Below are positions 25,189 through 34,391 of a stretch of 64,000 nt of DNA, one piece after another. The notes beneath the pieces were generated by a model. It searched no databases and was not told the DNA's origin. It was given only the letters and a program-made list of their open reading frames with translations. Location: NCBI RefSeq assembly GCF_003668565.1, contig NZ_RCWJ01000005.1, positions 62,001-126,000 on the forward strand. The letters are read 5' to 3'. Source of the stretch: Mycetocola zhadangensis. Its GTDB lineage: Bacteria; Actinomycetota; Actinomycetes; Actinomycetales; Microbacteriaceae. Within the stretch, counting starts at the first letter, position 1; every line of letters begins with the position of its first letter. A program made the position numbers and the translations under genes.

Positions 25189-26616
25189 TCATACCTCGAT
25201 CGCGCTCATCACGTGCTTGATCCGGGTGTAATCCTCGAGTCCGTACGACGAGAGGTCCTTGCCGTAGCCCGACATCTTGAATCCGCCGTGCGGCATCTCT
25301 GCGGCAAGCAGGATGTGGGTGTTGATCCAGACCGCGCCGAAGTCGAGCTCACGCGCCATTCGCATCGCCGTGCCGTGATTCCTCGTCCATACACTCGACG
25401 CGAGTCCGTAGTCCACATCGTTGGCCATGTCGACGGCCTGCTCTTCGGTGGCGAACGTCTGCACAGTGAGCACAGGCCCGAAGGTTTCCTCCTGCACGCA
25501 GGCATCGATCTGCGATACACCGGTGATCACGGTCGGCGCGTAATAGAAGCCCTTCTCCCCCACCCGATGACCACCGGTGACGACCTTCGCGTGGGAGGGC
25601 AGGTCGTCGATCACGCTCGACACCTTCGCGAAGTGTGAGGCGTTATTGAGCGGCCCATAGTAAGCGTCGGGGTCCTCAGCATTCCCGGTCTTCGTGGCTT
25701 CCGCCGCCTTGACCAGCTCGGTCACGAACTCGTCTGCGACCGATTCGTGCACGAGCACACGCGTGACAGCCGTGCAGTCCTGGCCGGCGTTGAAGTACCC
25801 GGCACCTGCGATGCCCTCTGCGGCTCCCGCGATGTCCGCGTCGGCGAAGACGACGGCGGGCGCTTTGCCACCGAGTTCGAGGTGCGCCCTGTGCAACCTC
25901 TTCGCAGCGGATGCAGCGACCGCCATTCCGGCGCGCACAGAGCCTGTGATCGACACGAGCCCCGGAACAGGATGCTCGGTCATCAGTTGACCTGTGCTTC
26001 CGTCGCCGAGCACAACGTTGAGCACGCCGTCTGGGAGGATGCCCTGCGTCAGCCGCGCGAGAACCAGGGTGGACTCCGGCGTGGTGTCGCTCGGCTTCAG
26101 CACGACGGTGTTGCCAGCAGCGAGCGCTGGAGCGATCTTCCAGATGGCCATCATGATCGGGTAGTTCCACGGCGTCACCTGGGCGACGACGCCGATCGGT
26201 TCACGGCGCACAAATGAGGTGTGGTTCTCGAGGTATTCCCCGGCGCTCTTGCCCTCGAGCACCCGCGCTGCTCCGGCGAAGAAGCGCAGGTGGTCTGCAC
26301 CGGCGATCACCTCTTCCACCCGGATCGCCTCGCGGGGCTGCCCGGTGTTCCGGTGTTGCGCTTCAACGAGTTCGTCCGCGTTAGCCTCCATGGCATCCGC
26401 AATTTTCAGGAGCATCGCCTGTCGCTGGCTCGGGGTTGTGCGCTTCCAGGTGGCAAATGCCGCGTGCGCACCGGCGAACGCGTTGTCGATATCCGCGTCG
26501 TTCGAGATCGGCGAGGTCGCAACGACGTCGCCGGTCGCCGGGTTCACGATGTCGAGTGTTTTCGACCCGGCAGCGTCCACAAATTTGCCGTGAATGTAGT
26601 TCTGGAGCAACGTCAT
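25189..26616 (-). CDS. Gamma-aminobutyraldehyde dehydrogenase
   Basis: NAD(P)-dependent aldehyde dehydrogenase, 475 aa, with catalytic Glu247 (LELGGKAP) and Cys281 (AGQDCTAVTR) both present. N-terminal features and operon context match PatD/Prr-type enzymes that oxidise 4-aminobutanal, the product of putrescine oxidase, to GABA. Betaine-aldehyde-type activity is the main alternative. It lies 31 bases after gabD and 26 bases before the oxidase gene. Confidence 0.88.
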   Translation of the reverse strand: MTLLQNYIHGKFVDAAGSKTLDIVNPATGDVVATSPISNDADIDNAFAGAHAAFATWKRTTPSQRQAMLLKIADAMEANADELVEAQHRNTGQPREAIRVEEVIAGADHLRFFAGAARVLEGKSAGEYLENHTSFVRREPIGVVAQVTPWNYPIMMAIWKIAPALAAGNTVVLKPSDTTPESTLVLARLTQGILPDGVLNVVLGDGSTGQLMTEHPVPGLVSITGSVRAGMAVAASAAKRLHRAHLELGGKAPAVVFADADIAGAAEGIAGAGYFNAGQDCTAVTRVLVHESVADEFVTELVKAAEATKTGNAEDPDAYYGPLNNASHFAKVSSVIDDLPSHAKVVTGGHRVGEKGFYYAPTVITGVSQIDACVQEETFGPVLTVQTFATEEQAVDMANDVDYGLASSVWTRNHGTAMRMARELDFGAVWINTHILLAAEMPHGGFKMSGYGKDLSSYGLEDYTRIKHVMSAIEV

Positions 26617-26647
26617 TGTTCTTCCTTCCGTACTGCGAGCGGGTGCC

Positions 26648-28102
26648 CTACGCCACAGGCGTCATGGTGTACTTCGTGGAGAGGTACTCGTGGATTCCCT
26701 CGAAACCTCCCTCTCGGCCGATGCCGGACTGCTTCACACCGCCGAACGGTGCTGACGCGTTCGAGATCACACCGACGTTGAGGCCCATCATTCCGGTCTC
26801 GAGCTTGTCGATCATTCGCTGACCCCGCGCCAGGTCGGTGGTGAAGACGTAACTGACGAGTCCGTACTCGGTGTCGTTTGCCAGCCGAATGGCATCCGCT
26901 TCGGTGCTGAATGGGACGATGGCCAGCACCGGGCCGAAGATTTCTTCGCGGAGGATGTTCGAGCCCGGCTTCACGTCCGTGATCACCGTTGGTTCGAAGA
27001 AGCTGCCGTCGCCGTCGATCGACGAACCGCCGGTGAGGAGCGTCGCGCCCTTGCTCACGGCGTCGTCGACGAGGTCGGTGGCCTTGGTCACGGCGCGGTC
27101 GTCGATGAGCGGGCCAATGGTGACGCCGTCCTCGGTGCCGCGGCCCACGGTAAAGCCCTTCACCCGTTCGGTGACCCGGCGCGCGAATTCTTCGGCGACG
27201 GATTCGTGGACGATGAAGCGGTTCGCCGCAGTGCAGGCCTGGCCGACGTTGCGGAACTTCGCGGCGATGGCGCCGTCAACGGCTGCGTCGAGGTCAGCGT
27301 CACCGAACACAACGAACGGGGCGTTTCCGCCGAGCTCCATCGAGGTGCGGAGCACGTTCTTCGCCGACTGGGAGATGAGCTTCTGGCCGACCGGTGTGGA
27401 TCCGGTGAAGCTGAGCTTGCGCAAGCGAGGGTCATCGAGCAGCGGCTCGGTGACGGCGCCGGACGAGCTCGTCGTGAGCACGTTGACCACACCGGCTGGA
27501 AGACCAGCCTCTTCGAGCAGCTTCGCGAAGTACAGGGTGGTCAGAGGTGTGAGCGACGCCGGCTTGACGATGACCGTGCAGCCTGCGGCGAGTGCCGGCG
27601 CGATCTTGCGCGTGGCCATGGCGAGCGGGAAGTTCCACGGGGTGATGAGGTAGCACGGCCCGACCGGGTGCTGCGAGACGATGGTGCGGCCGGTGCCCTC
27701 GGGGTTCACGCCGTACCGCCCGGTGATGCGGACGGCTTCTTCGCTGAACCAGCGGAGGAATTCGCCGCCGTAGGTCACCTCACCCTGCGCCTCGGCGAGC
27801 GGCTTGCCCATTTCGAGTGTCATCAGCAGTGCGAACTCGTCACGCCGTTCCTGCATGAGGTCGAATGCCTTGCGGAGAATGTTCGACCGGGTGCGTGGAG
27901 CGGTTGCCGCCCACTCGTCCTGCACGGAGACGGCGGCGTCGAGTGCTGCCCTTGCATCGGTGGCGGATGCGTCGGCGATCGAGGCGAGGACGGCTCCGGT
28001 TGACGGATCCATCACGTCGATCGTTCCCTCCGTCGATCGCCACTCCCCGCCGATGAACAGTCCGGTCGGGATCTTGGCGAGCAGGGCGGATTCGGAAATC
28101 AT
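26648..28102 (-). CDS. gabD: Succinate-semialdehyde dehydrogenase
   Basis: Aldehyde dehydrogenase, 484 aa, oxidising succinate semialdehyde to succinate at the end of GABA degradation. The active site is intact: MELGGNAP with Glu256 and GQACTAANR with Cys290. ITPWNFPLAM and SFTGSTPVGQ are the usual cofactor motifs of the GabD subgroup. Its ATG overlaps the gabT stop by four bases (ATGA), so the two are coupled. Confidence 0.94.
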   Translation of the reverse strand: MISESALLAKIPTGLFIGGEWRSTEGTIDVMDPSTGAVLASIADASATDARAALDAAVSVQDEWAATAPRTRSNILRKAFDLMQERRDEFALLMTLEMGKPLAEAQGEVTYGGEFLRWFSEEAVRITGRYGVNPEGTGRTIVSQHPVGPCYLITPWNFPLAMATRKIAPALAAGCTVIVKPASLTPLTTLYFAKLLEEAGLPAGVVNVLTTSSSGAVTEPLLDDPRLRKLSFTGSTPVGQKLISQSAKNVLRTSMELGGNAPFVVFGDADLDAAVDGAIAAKFRNVGQACTAANRFIVHESVAEEFARRVTERVKGFTVGRGTEDGVTIGPLIDDRAVTKATDLVDDAVSKGATLLTGGSSIDGDGSFFEPTVITDVKPGSNILREEIFGPVLAIVPFSTEADAIRLANDTEYGLVSYVFTTDLARGQRMIDKLETGMMGLNVGVISNASAPFGGVKQSGIGREGGFEGIHEYLSTKYTMTPVA

Positions 28103-29445
28103 GCGTTCTCCAATGCGGAAAGGACGACGTCGATGCCTTCGTTGAGCAGCGCGTCGGGGATGGACAGTGGGGGCAGGAAACGGATGACGTTACCGTAGGT
28201 TCCGCAGGTCAGGACGATCACACCTTCGGCAGCGGCCGCCTTCGCGATCGCCGCCGTCAGCGCGGCATCCGGTTCGTTCGTTCGTGGGTCAACGAATTCG
28301 ATCGCCATCATGGCGCCACGCCCGCGGATGTCACCGATGCGCGCGTCGGTTTTCTGCGCCGCGGTGAACCGGGCGGCGATCGTCTCACCGATAGTGCGAG
28401 CGGCCGATGCCAGGTCGTCCTCGAGGTACGTCTCGATGGCGGCGAGCGCGGCGACGCAGGCGATGGGGTTACCGCCGTACGTGCCACCGAGGCCGCCGGT
28501 GTGGGTGGCGTCCATGATCTCGGCGCGACCGGTGATGGCAGACAGCGGAAGCCCGCCCGCGATGCCTTTTGCCGTCGCGATGATGTCGGGTACGATGCCC
28601 TCGTTTTCACTCGCGAACAGGTCACCGGTTCGCGCAAATCCGGTTTGCACCTCGTCGGCGATGAACACGACGTCGTTTTCGCGAGCCCACTCCGCGAGCG
28701 CCGGGAGGAAGCCGGGTGCCGGAACGATGAAACCGCCCTCACCCTGAATCGGTTCGACGACGATCGCCGCCAGGTTGGCAGCGCCGACCTGCTTCTCGAT
28801 CACCGAAACCGCGCGCTTCGCTGCCTCTGGCCCCGACAGCCCATCGCGGAAGGGATACGACATTGGGGCGCGATAGATCTCAGGAGCGAATGGGCCGAAG
28901 CCGCTCTTGTACGGCATCGACTTCGCGGTGAGCGCCATGGTGAGATTCGTGCGGCCGTGGTAGGCGTGGTCGAACGCGACGACGGCCTGTTTACCCGTGT
29001 AACTCCGCGCCACCTTGATGGCGTTCTCGACGGCTTCGGCACCGGAGTTGAAGAGGGCGCTGCGCTTCTCGTGATCACCCGGCGTGAGTTCGTTGAGTTT
29101 CTCTGCCACCTCGACGTAGGAGTCGTACGGCGTGACCATAAAACAGGTGTGCGTGAACTGCGCGACCTGCGCCTGCACAGCGTCCACAACGCGGGGTGCA
29201 CTGTTGCCGACGCCGGTCACGGCGATGCCCGAGCCCAGGTCGATGAACGAGTTGCCGTCGACGTCGACAATTACTCCCCCGCCGGCCGCCGCAGCGAACA
29301 CCGGCATGGTCGTTCCGACCGCGCTCGTCACAGCGCTTCGCTTGCGGGCCATCAGCTCCACTGAGCGCGGGCCTGGGATGGCCGTGACGATCCTCCGCTC
29401 CTGCGCGAGCGTAGGGCCTCCGGTGGTCGGGGTGGTCAGTGTCAT
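28099..29445 (-). CDS. gabT: 4-aminobutyrate aminotransferase
   Basis: PLP-dependent class III aminotransferase, 448 aa, moving the amino group of GABA to 2-oxoglutarate to give succinate semialdehyde. Signatures: NSGAEAVENAIKVAR near residue 133, DEVQTGFARTG with the PLP-contacting Asp near 264, and the Schiff-base Lys293 in ATAKGIAGGLP. First gene of the six-gene minus-strand operon; the promoter would lie in the 123-bp gap shared with the divergent PucR-type regulator. Confidence 0.95.
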   Translation of the reverse strand: MTLTTPTTGGPTLAQERRIVTAIPGPRSVELMARKRSAVTSAVGTTMPVFAAAAGGGVIVDVDGNSFIDLGSGIAVTGVGNSAPRVVDAVQAQVAQFTHTCFMVTPYDSYVEVAEKLNELTPGDHEKRSALFNSGAEAVENAIKVARSYTGKQAVVAFDHAYHGRTNLTMALTAKSMPYKSGFGPFAPEIYRAPMSYPFRDGLSGPEAAKRAVSVIEKQVGAANLAAIVVEPIQGEGGFIVPAPGFLPALAEWARENDVVFIADEVQTGFARTGDLFASENEGIVPDIIATAKGIAGGLPLSAITGRAEIMDATHTGGLGGTYGGNPIACVAALAAIETYLEDDLASAARTIGETIAARFTAAQKTDARIGDIRGRGAMMAIEFVDPRTNEPDAALTAAIAKAAAAEGVIVLTCGTYGNVIRFLPPLSIPDALLNEGIDVVLSALENA

Positions 29446-29515
29446 GGTTTCGAGTGCTCCCTGTCAGTGGTTGCCAGCGTATGAGGTGACCGGGCCGCCG
29501 TGAACTGACAAAACG

Positions 29516-29547
29516 GCCAGAGGCATCCGCTATTCTGCCACTCTGGC
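29516..29547. promoter_or_regulatory. Candidate operator, GCCAGAG-18-CTCTGGC
   Basis: A perfect 7-bp inverted repeat (29516-29522 and 29541-29547) in the gap between gabT and the divergent PucR-type gene, about 22 bases before the regulator ATG. A TATTCT hexamer between the arms could be its -10 box. The position suits autoregulation together with control of the gab operon. Confidence 0.5.
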
Positions 29548-29568
29548 ATTTCCGCGTACGCTTGCCCC

Positions 29569-31086
29569 ATGCAACCAACGGTGAACGGACTGCTCCACAA
29601 TGCCGGCCTCGGACTGCGCCTGCTCACCGGCGCGAACTCGGAACGACTCACCGCGCCCATCTCCTGGATTCACAGCTCGGACCTCGCCGACCCAACGCCG
29701 TTTCTCGACGCCGGGCAGCTCGTGCTGACCACTGGCACCCAGTTCGCCCAGGCAACCGCGACGCGGGAGAGCTTCGAAAGCTACGTCGAACGTCTGGCCG
29801 GCGCTGGCCTCCTCGGCATCGGTTTCGGCACAGAGGTGATCCAGGCCGGAACCCCGGATGGCCTGATCGCGGCGTGCGAACGTTTCAGCATGCCGCTGTT
29901 CGAGGTGCCGTACCGCGTGCCGTTCATCGCCGTCATCCGTTCGGTCGCCGACCTCATCGCCGAGGCGGCACACGCCAGAGACGCGTGGGCTTTGAATGCG
30001 CAGCGCGCCATTTCGTTTGCAGCACTTCGACCGGATGCCATCGGTTCGGTCCTGCAGGAACTCTCACGTCAGCTCGGTCGCTGGGTGCGTCTCTACGATT
30101 CGCGCGGGCACCAGTCGGCGACGTTTGATGAGGCATCGGCGCTTGGGCGGTCCGAGCTGCTCGAGCGGGTGGACGCTGAAGCCCAGCGTTTGATCGCGCG
30201 AGGGCAACGATCGAGCTCGACCATCAGCGACCCGGCCGGGCAGGTGTCGCTGCAGACACTGGGCCGACGCGGAGCCCTCAGGGGTGTTCTCGCCACAGCT
30301 GGTGCCGGGCCGCTCGACGCCGCTGACCAGACCGTCGTGACGAGCGTTGTTGCGCTGGCCGGTCTGGCGCTCGAACAGAACCGTGAGCTCGGTCGGGCAC
30401 GCGGCCGACTGCGCAGCGGACTGTTCCAGAGCCTGCTCGAGGGAAACGTTGCCCCGGTACGGCGGATTGTCGAGCAGATGGGCGGCGCGCTCCCCGTCGA
30501 GCCTGTACGGTTCGTGGTGCTGCGCCCATCGAGTGGGTCGCGCGACGCCCTGTTCACCGACCTCGAAGCACGAGACGCCGAGTTCACCGGAGAGCTGTTT
30601 TTTGCTGCGAGCGACGGGCGGGTTGTGATCTCCGCGTCGTCGGACGCTGCGCCCGCGCTTGCTGCCCAGCTGAGCCGACTGCACGGGCTGGCCGCTGGGC
30701 TCTCTGAGCCGATGCCGTGGGTTGAGACGGCGACCGGTGTCTCGCAGGCGGTGCGTGCTCTCGAAAAAGCGGGCGAAGCATCCGTTCTCGGATTTTCCGA
30801 CATCGTCGATGGGAGCCTGTCCGGGTTGCTGCGCGAGACCGCGGCGAGCGAGGTGGCTCGTGCGCTGCTGCGGCCGGTGCGAGAGCACGACGCGGGCACG
30901 ACGCTGATCGAGAGTGCGCGGGTGTGGCTCGAGCACAACGGCGCATGGGACCCGGCCGCGAAGCAGCTCGGCATTCACCGGCACACGCTGAAGAGCCGGG
31001 TGGCGCTCGTGGAGAAGCTCACCGGACGCCCGTTGGCAGGTTTTGACGCGCGCACCAACCTCTGGCTCGCGCTGGAGCTCGAGTAA
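29569..31086 (+). CDS. PucR-family transcriptional regulator
   Basis: Regulator of 505 aa. An N-terminal PucR domain (about residues 5-125, TVNGLLHNAGLGLRLLTG) is followed by a GGDEF-like/linker middle and a C-terminal helix-turn-helix, VWLEHNGAWDPAAKQLGIHRHTLKSRVALVEKLTGR. Relatives control purine, proline and GABA/putrescine catabolic genes. Being divergent from gabT, it is the probable activator of the putrescine/GABA operon, with GABA or an intermediate as likely effector (inferred). Confidence 0.92.
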   Translation: MQPTVNGLLHNAGLGLRLLTGANSERLTAPISWIHSSDLADPTPFLDAGQLVLTTGTQFAQATATRESFESYVERLAGAGLLGIGFGTEVIQAGTPDGLIAACERFSMPLFEVPYRVPFIAVIRSVADLIAEAAHARDAWALNAQRAISFAALRPDAIGSVLQELSRQLGRWVRLYDSRGHQSATFDEASALGRSELLERVDAEAQRLIARGQRSSSTISDPAGQVSLQTLGRRGALRGVLATAGAGPLDAADQTVVTSVVALAGLALEQNRELGRARGRLRSGLFQSLLEGNVAPVRRIVEQMGGALPVEPVRFVVLRPSSGSRDALFTDLEARDAEFTGELFFAASDGRVVISASSDAAPALAAQLSRLHGLAAGLSEPMPWVETATGVSQAVRALEKAGEASVLGFSDIVDGSLSGLLRETAASEVARALLRPVREHDAGTTLIESARVWLEHNGAWDPAAKQLGIHRHTLKSRVALVEKLTGRPLAGFDARTNLWLALELE

Positions 31087-31092
31087 CGGGCG

Positions 31093-32118
31093 TCAGCGCA
31101 GGTAGGATCGCGCCCAGCGCGTGATTTGTGCGTAGGCGTACGCCCGTACCGACGGCGCAGACAGCAGCACGTCGTGGATGGCGCCGGGGATCCTGGCGAC
31201 CGTGACCGTCGGAGCGAGCCGCAGCGACTGCTCGGCGATCTCATCAACAACGAGCACCGTGTCACTCGACCGCATCTCGTCTGACCAGGTCATCGAGAGC
31301 GTCGACTTCGCTGAGACCATGCTGAGCACTGGAACGTCGATGGAGAGCCCTGCTGCGACGCGCTGGTGCCCGCCGAACACCGCGGCGAGCCAGGCCGGAT
31401 GAGCCGGGAAACCGCGGGCCGGACGCCAGTCGGTGTTGTACTCCCATTCGCCGTCCATCGCCCTCGACACGGAGCGGGAGTAGAAACCCAGGTCGACGTT
31501 CGGGAGAGGTGCCCGAGGGTCGAGCCGCGCTCCGATCGAGGCGAGCGGGGCGAGGGCACGGCGGCCGACGGCGCCGGCCTGGAACTCGAGCCACGGGCTA
31601 TTCAGTACAACGGCGTGCGCCCGTTCAGGGTGCCGGTCGACCCACAGCGACACGGTCAGCCCGCCGGTGGAGTGGCCCAGAATCAAGAGACGACGGGACG
31701 GCTGCATCCCGTGCCCATGCCCCATCGCGGTCAGAGCCGCTTCGATGTCCTCGTCATAGTCGGCCAGGTTGGTGACATAGCCGGGGGTGTGGTGGTCCCG
31801 GAGAGAGCGGCCATACTTTCGCAGGTCGAGTGCGAAGAACCTGGCACCCTGCGAGTGCCAGTATTCGGCGAGCTCGGTCTGAAAGAAGTAGTCAGACCAG
31901 CCGTGCACGTAGAGGACATCCCAGCCACGGGCGACCGCTTCGTCGTCGAAGATTGACGCGAGGCGACGGAACGCTGATTCGCGACGGCGAACCAGCGTCG
32001 CCACTATTGGGCCCTGGAAGTCGTCGGTCAGCTCGAGGGTGAGCTGCTCGAACGGTTCACCGAGGACGTCTGGCTGCCAGTTGTCGCCCTCCGGCTCTCT
32101 CTGCGCGCTTGCTGCCAC
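31093..32118 (-). CDS. Alpha/beta hydrolase (lysophospholipase-like, S33 type)
   Basis: Hydrolase of 341 aa with the alpha/beta fold. An oxyanion region VLYVHGWSDYFFQ precedes the nucleophile elbow GHSTGGL (Ser near residue 149) and a late His in IPGAIHDVLLS. It resembles monoacylglycerol-lipase/lysophospholipase proteins. No signal peptide. It converges on the PucR-type gene with 6 bases between and is followed on the same strand by no close partner. Natural substrate unknown. Confidence 0.85.
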   Translation of the reverse strand: MAASAQREPEGDNWQPDVLGEPFEQLTLELTDDFQGPIVATLVRRRESAFRRLASIFDDEAVARGWDVLYVHGWSDYFFQTELAEYWHSQGARFFALDLRKYGRSLRDHHTPGYVTNLADYDEDIEAALTAMGHGHGMQPSRRLLILGHSTGGLTVSLWVDRHPERAHAVVLNSPWLEFQAGAVGRRALAPLASIGARLDPRAPLPNVDLGFYSRSVSRAMDGEWEYNTDWRPARGFPAHPAWLAAVFGGHQRVAAGLSIDVPVLSMVSAKSTLSMTWSDEMRSSDTVLVVDEIAEQSLRLAPTVTVARIPGAIHDVLLSAPSVRAYAYAQITRWARSYLR

Positions 32119-32124
32119 CGCTGA

Positions 32125-32952
32125 CTACGGCTGGGGCGGGTACGGCGGCTGCGCCTGGGGAGCGGCCGGGTACTGCGGAGCCTGCTGCTGCGGTTGCGGT
32201 TGCGGCTGGTGCTGCTGCTGCTGCTGCTGCTGCTGAGCGTGTGGCTGCGGAGCGTGCTGCTGGGGCACCTGGCCCTGCGGCGCAGCGTAACCCTGTGGAG
32301 CCTGAGTCTGCTGCGGGGCAGCGTAACCCTGTGGAGCCTGAGTCTGCTGCTGGGCAGGGTAACCCTGCGGTGCGCCGAACTGCGGTGCCGCGGCTCGCGG
32401 TCGCGGCGGCACGTTGCGGGCGATGAGCACACCGAGCACGAAGATCGCGGTCAGGGTGAGAGCCGTCAGGATCGATCCAATGAACGCCGAGCTGAAGATC
32501 ACCTGTCCGAGAAGTGAGCCGCCGTCAATCACGGCCCAGATCAGGTTGATGAGGACGAGCCCGACGAGGCCGATCGCGCCGCCGACGACAAGCTTCTTGA
32601 GCAGTTCGACCGTGTTGCGTGCCTTCTCGATCGGCACGATGTACAGGGCACTCACCACGACGAGGCCAGCGAAGACCGCAGCGGCCACAACCGAAACGAT
32701 GAAGTAGATGACCTGGTTGCCGAGCATCCCGTAGATCGCATTGCTGACCAGACTCAGGACGCCGGTGAGGAACTCGAAGCCGACAACCAGGACCGCACCG
32801 AAGATCAGCTGGCGCAGAATACTCTTGTCGATCGGACGTGACTGCTGCACCGGTGGCCCGAATCCGCCCTGGGGTGCGGCACCCTGGGGCTGCCCTCCCG
32901 CTGGCGGTACCTGCTGGGCGTACGGGTTCTGGGGAGGCTGCTGCATCGACAT
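32125..32952 (-). CDS. Membrane protein with glutamine/proline-rich tails
   Basis: A 275-aa protein with a Pro/Gln-rich N-terminal tail (residues 1-40), four membrane helices (about 45-185), and a long low-complexity C-terminal tail. The tail holds two near copies of QTQAPQGYAAPQ, an uninterrupted run of eight glutamines, and PQPQPQQQAPQYP. The DNA of the tail includes a CTG/CAG run near 32210-32235 that could vary by slippage. The tails look disordered and may mediate protein contacts at the membrane. Family not recognised. It lies 6 bases upstream of the hydrolase gene (same strand), so they may be cotranscribed. Confidence 0.8.
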   Translation of the reverse strand: MSMQQPPQNPYAQQVPPAGGQPQGAAPQGGFGPPVQQSRPIDKSILRQLIFGAVLVVGFEFLTGVLSLVSNAIYGMLGNQVIYFIVSVVAAAVFAGLVVVSALYIVPIEKARNTVELLKKLVVGGAIGLVGLVLINLIWAVIDGGSLLGQVIFSSAFIGSILTALTLTAIFVLGVLIARNVPPRPRAAAPQFGAPQGYPAQQQTQAPQGYAAPQQTQAPQGYAAPQGQVPQQHAPQPHAQQQQQQQQHQPQPQPQQQAPQYPAAPQAQPPYPPQP

Positions 32953-33005
32953 GCCACCACCCTATCGGGCGTCAACAACGCCGAACCATGGGCAGGACTG
33001 CCCGA

Positions 33006-34376
33006 CTACGCCCCGAGTGCCTCGCCGCGCGAAATAGCGACCATGTCCTCGCGCGGGACCACCTTGATGCGCGCCCGACCGTGCGGTTCACCGAGCTTGA
33101 CCTCGTGCTGGTCGAGGTTGTGCCACCCGTCGAGGTCGGTGTACTTCACGCCACGCTCCTCGAGCAGGTCAATCACACCCTGTTCGCTCGGGTCTGCAGG
33201 CGCCCACCAGTTGCTCTCGCCGTTGATGACGTGCTTGATGGTCTCCATGGCATCGGACTTCGTGTGGCCGATCAGACCGACGGGTCCGCGCTTGATCCAT
33301 CCGGTCGCGTAGACGCCAGGCACGACGTCATTGCTGCCCTTTTTGAGCACCATACCCTCGCGGTTCGGAATCACTCCGTGACGTTTATCGAATGGGATGC
33401 CATCAAGCGGCGACCCGAAATAGCCAACGGCCCGGTAGATGGCCTGAATGGGGACCTCGCGAATCTCGCCTGTCCCGACGACCCCGCCCTCGGCATCCGG
33501 TGTCGTCCGTTCATAACGGAATGCGGCGACACGGCCCTCGTCGTCGGAAACGACCTCGAGGGGCTTGGCGTAGAAGTGCAGGTGCAGGCGACGGGAGGCT
33601 GTTCCGACGTCACGCTGGCGCCACTTCTGCAGCACCTTGTCGATCACCATGACCTGCTTGTTGCTTGTGATGGCGGCCTTTGAGGCCTCGTCGTAGTCGA
33701 AGTCCTCGTCGTAGACGATCATGTCGACGTCGCGAAGCTCACCAAGTTCGCGCAGTTCAAGCGGTGTGAACTTTACCTGCGCCGGGCCGCGACGCCCGAA
33801 GACGTGCACGTCGGTCACAGGTGAGGCCTTGAGCCCTTCGTAGACGTTGTCGGGAATCTCGGTCGACAGTAGGTCTTCTGGGTGTTTCGCCAGAATGCGC
33901 GACACGTCAAGCGCGACGTTGCCGTTGCCGATCACCGCGACCGACTGAGCTTCGAGCGGCCAGGTGCGCGGAACGTCGGGGTGACCATCGAACCAGCTCA
34001 CGAAGTCGGCGGCTCCATAGGACCCATCGAGGTCGATGCCGGGGATGTCGAGGTCGGCGTCGCGAACGGCACCCGTCGCGAAAATCACCGCGTGATAGTG
34101 CTTCTTGAGGTCGTCGAGCGTGATGTCCGTGCCGAAGTTGACGTTGCCGAACACCCGGATGTCACCGCGATCGAGTACCTCACGCAGAGCGGTGATGATG
34201 CCCTTGATGCGCGGGTGATCTGGAGCGACGCCGTAACGCACCAGCCCGTACGGCGCCGGAAGGCGGTCGAACAGGTCGATCGACACGTCGAAGTTGCGTT
34301 CCGCCTTGAGCAGGATGTCCGCTGCGTAGATACCTGCCGGGCCGGCGCCGACGATCGCGAGTCTCAACTTGGTCAT
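33006..34376 (-). CDS. fprA: Ferredoxin-NADP+ reductase, FprA type
   Basis: Adrenodoxin-reductase-like flavoprotein, 456 aa, passing electrons between NADPH and ferredoxin. The FAD fold is LRLAIVGAGPAGIYAADIL at the start; the NADP-binding fold is VAVIGNGNVALDVSRILAK near residue 145; RRGPAQVKFTPLELRELG and the C-terminal GWIKRGPVGLIGHTKSDA are typical of FprA. It would supply reduced ferredoxin to cytochromes P450 or iron-sulfur enzymes. It is 15 bases downstream of the prenyl synthase gene on the same strand. Confidence 0.94.
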   Translation of the reverse strand: MTKLRLAIVGAGPAGIYAADILLKAERNFDVSIDLFDRLPAPYGLVRYGVAPDHPRIKGIITALREVLDRGDIRVFGNVNFGTDITLDDLKKHYHAVIFATGAVRDADLDIPGIDLDGSYGAADFVSWFDGHPDVPRTWPLEAQSVAVIGNGNVALDVSRILAKHPEDLLSTEIPDNVYEGLKASPVTDVHVFGRRGPAQVKFTPLELRELGELRDVDMIVYDEDFDYDEASKAAITSNKQVMVIDKVLQKWRQRDVGTASRRLHLHFYAKPLEVVSDDEGRVAAFRYERTTPDAEGGVVGTGEIREVPIQAIYRAVGYFGSPLDGIPFDKRHGVIPNREGMVLKKGSNDVVPGVYATGWIKRGPVGLIGHTKSDAMETIKHVINGESNWWAPADPSEQGVIDLLEERGVKYTDLDGWHNLDQHEVKLGEPHGRARIKVVPREDMVAISRGEALGA

Positions 34377-34391
34377 GCGGGAATTCGTTCC

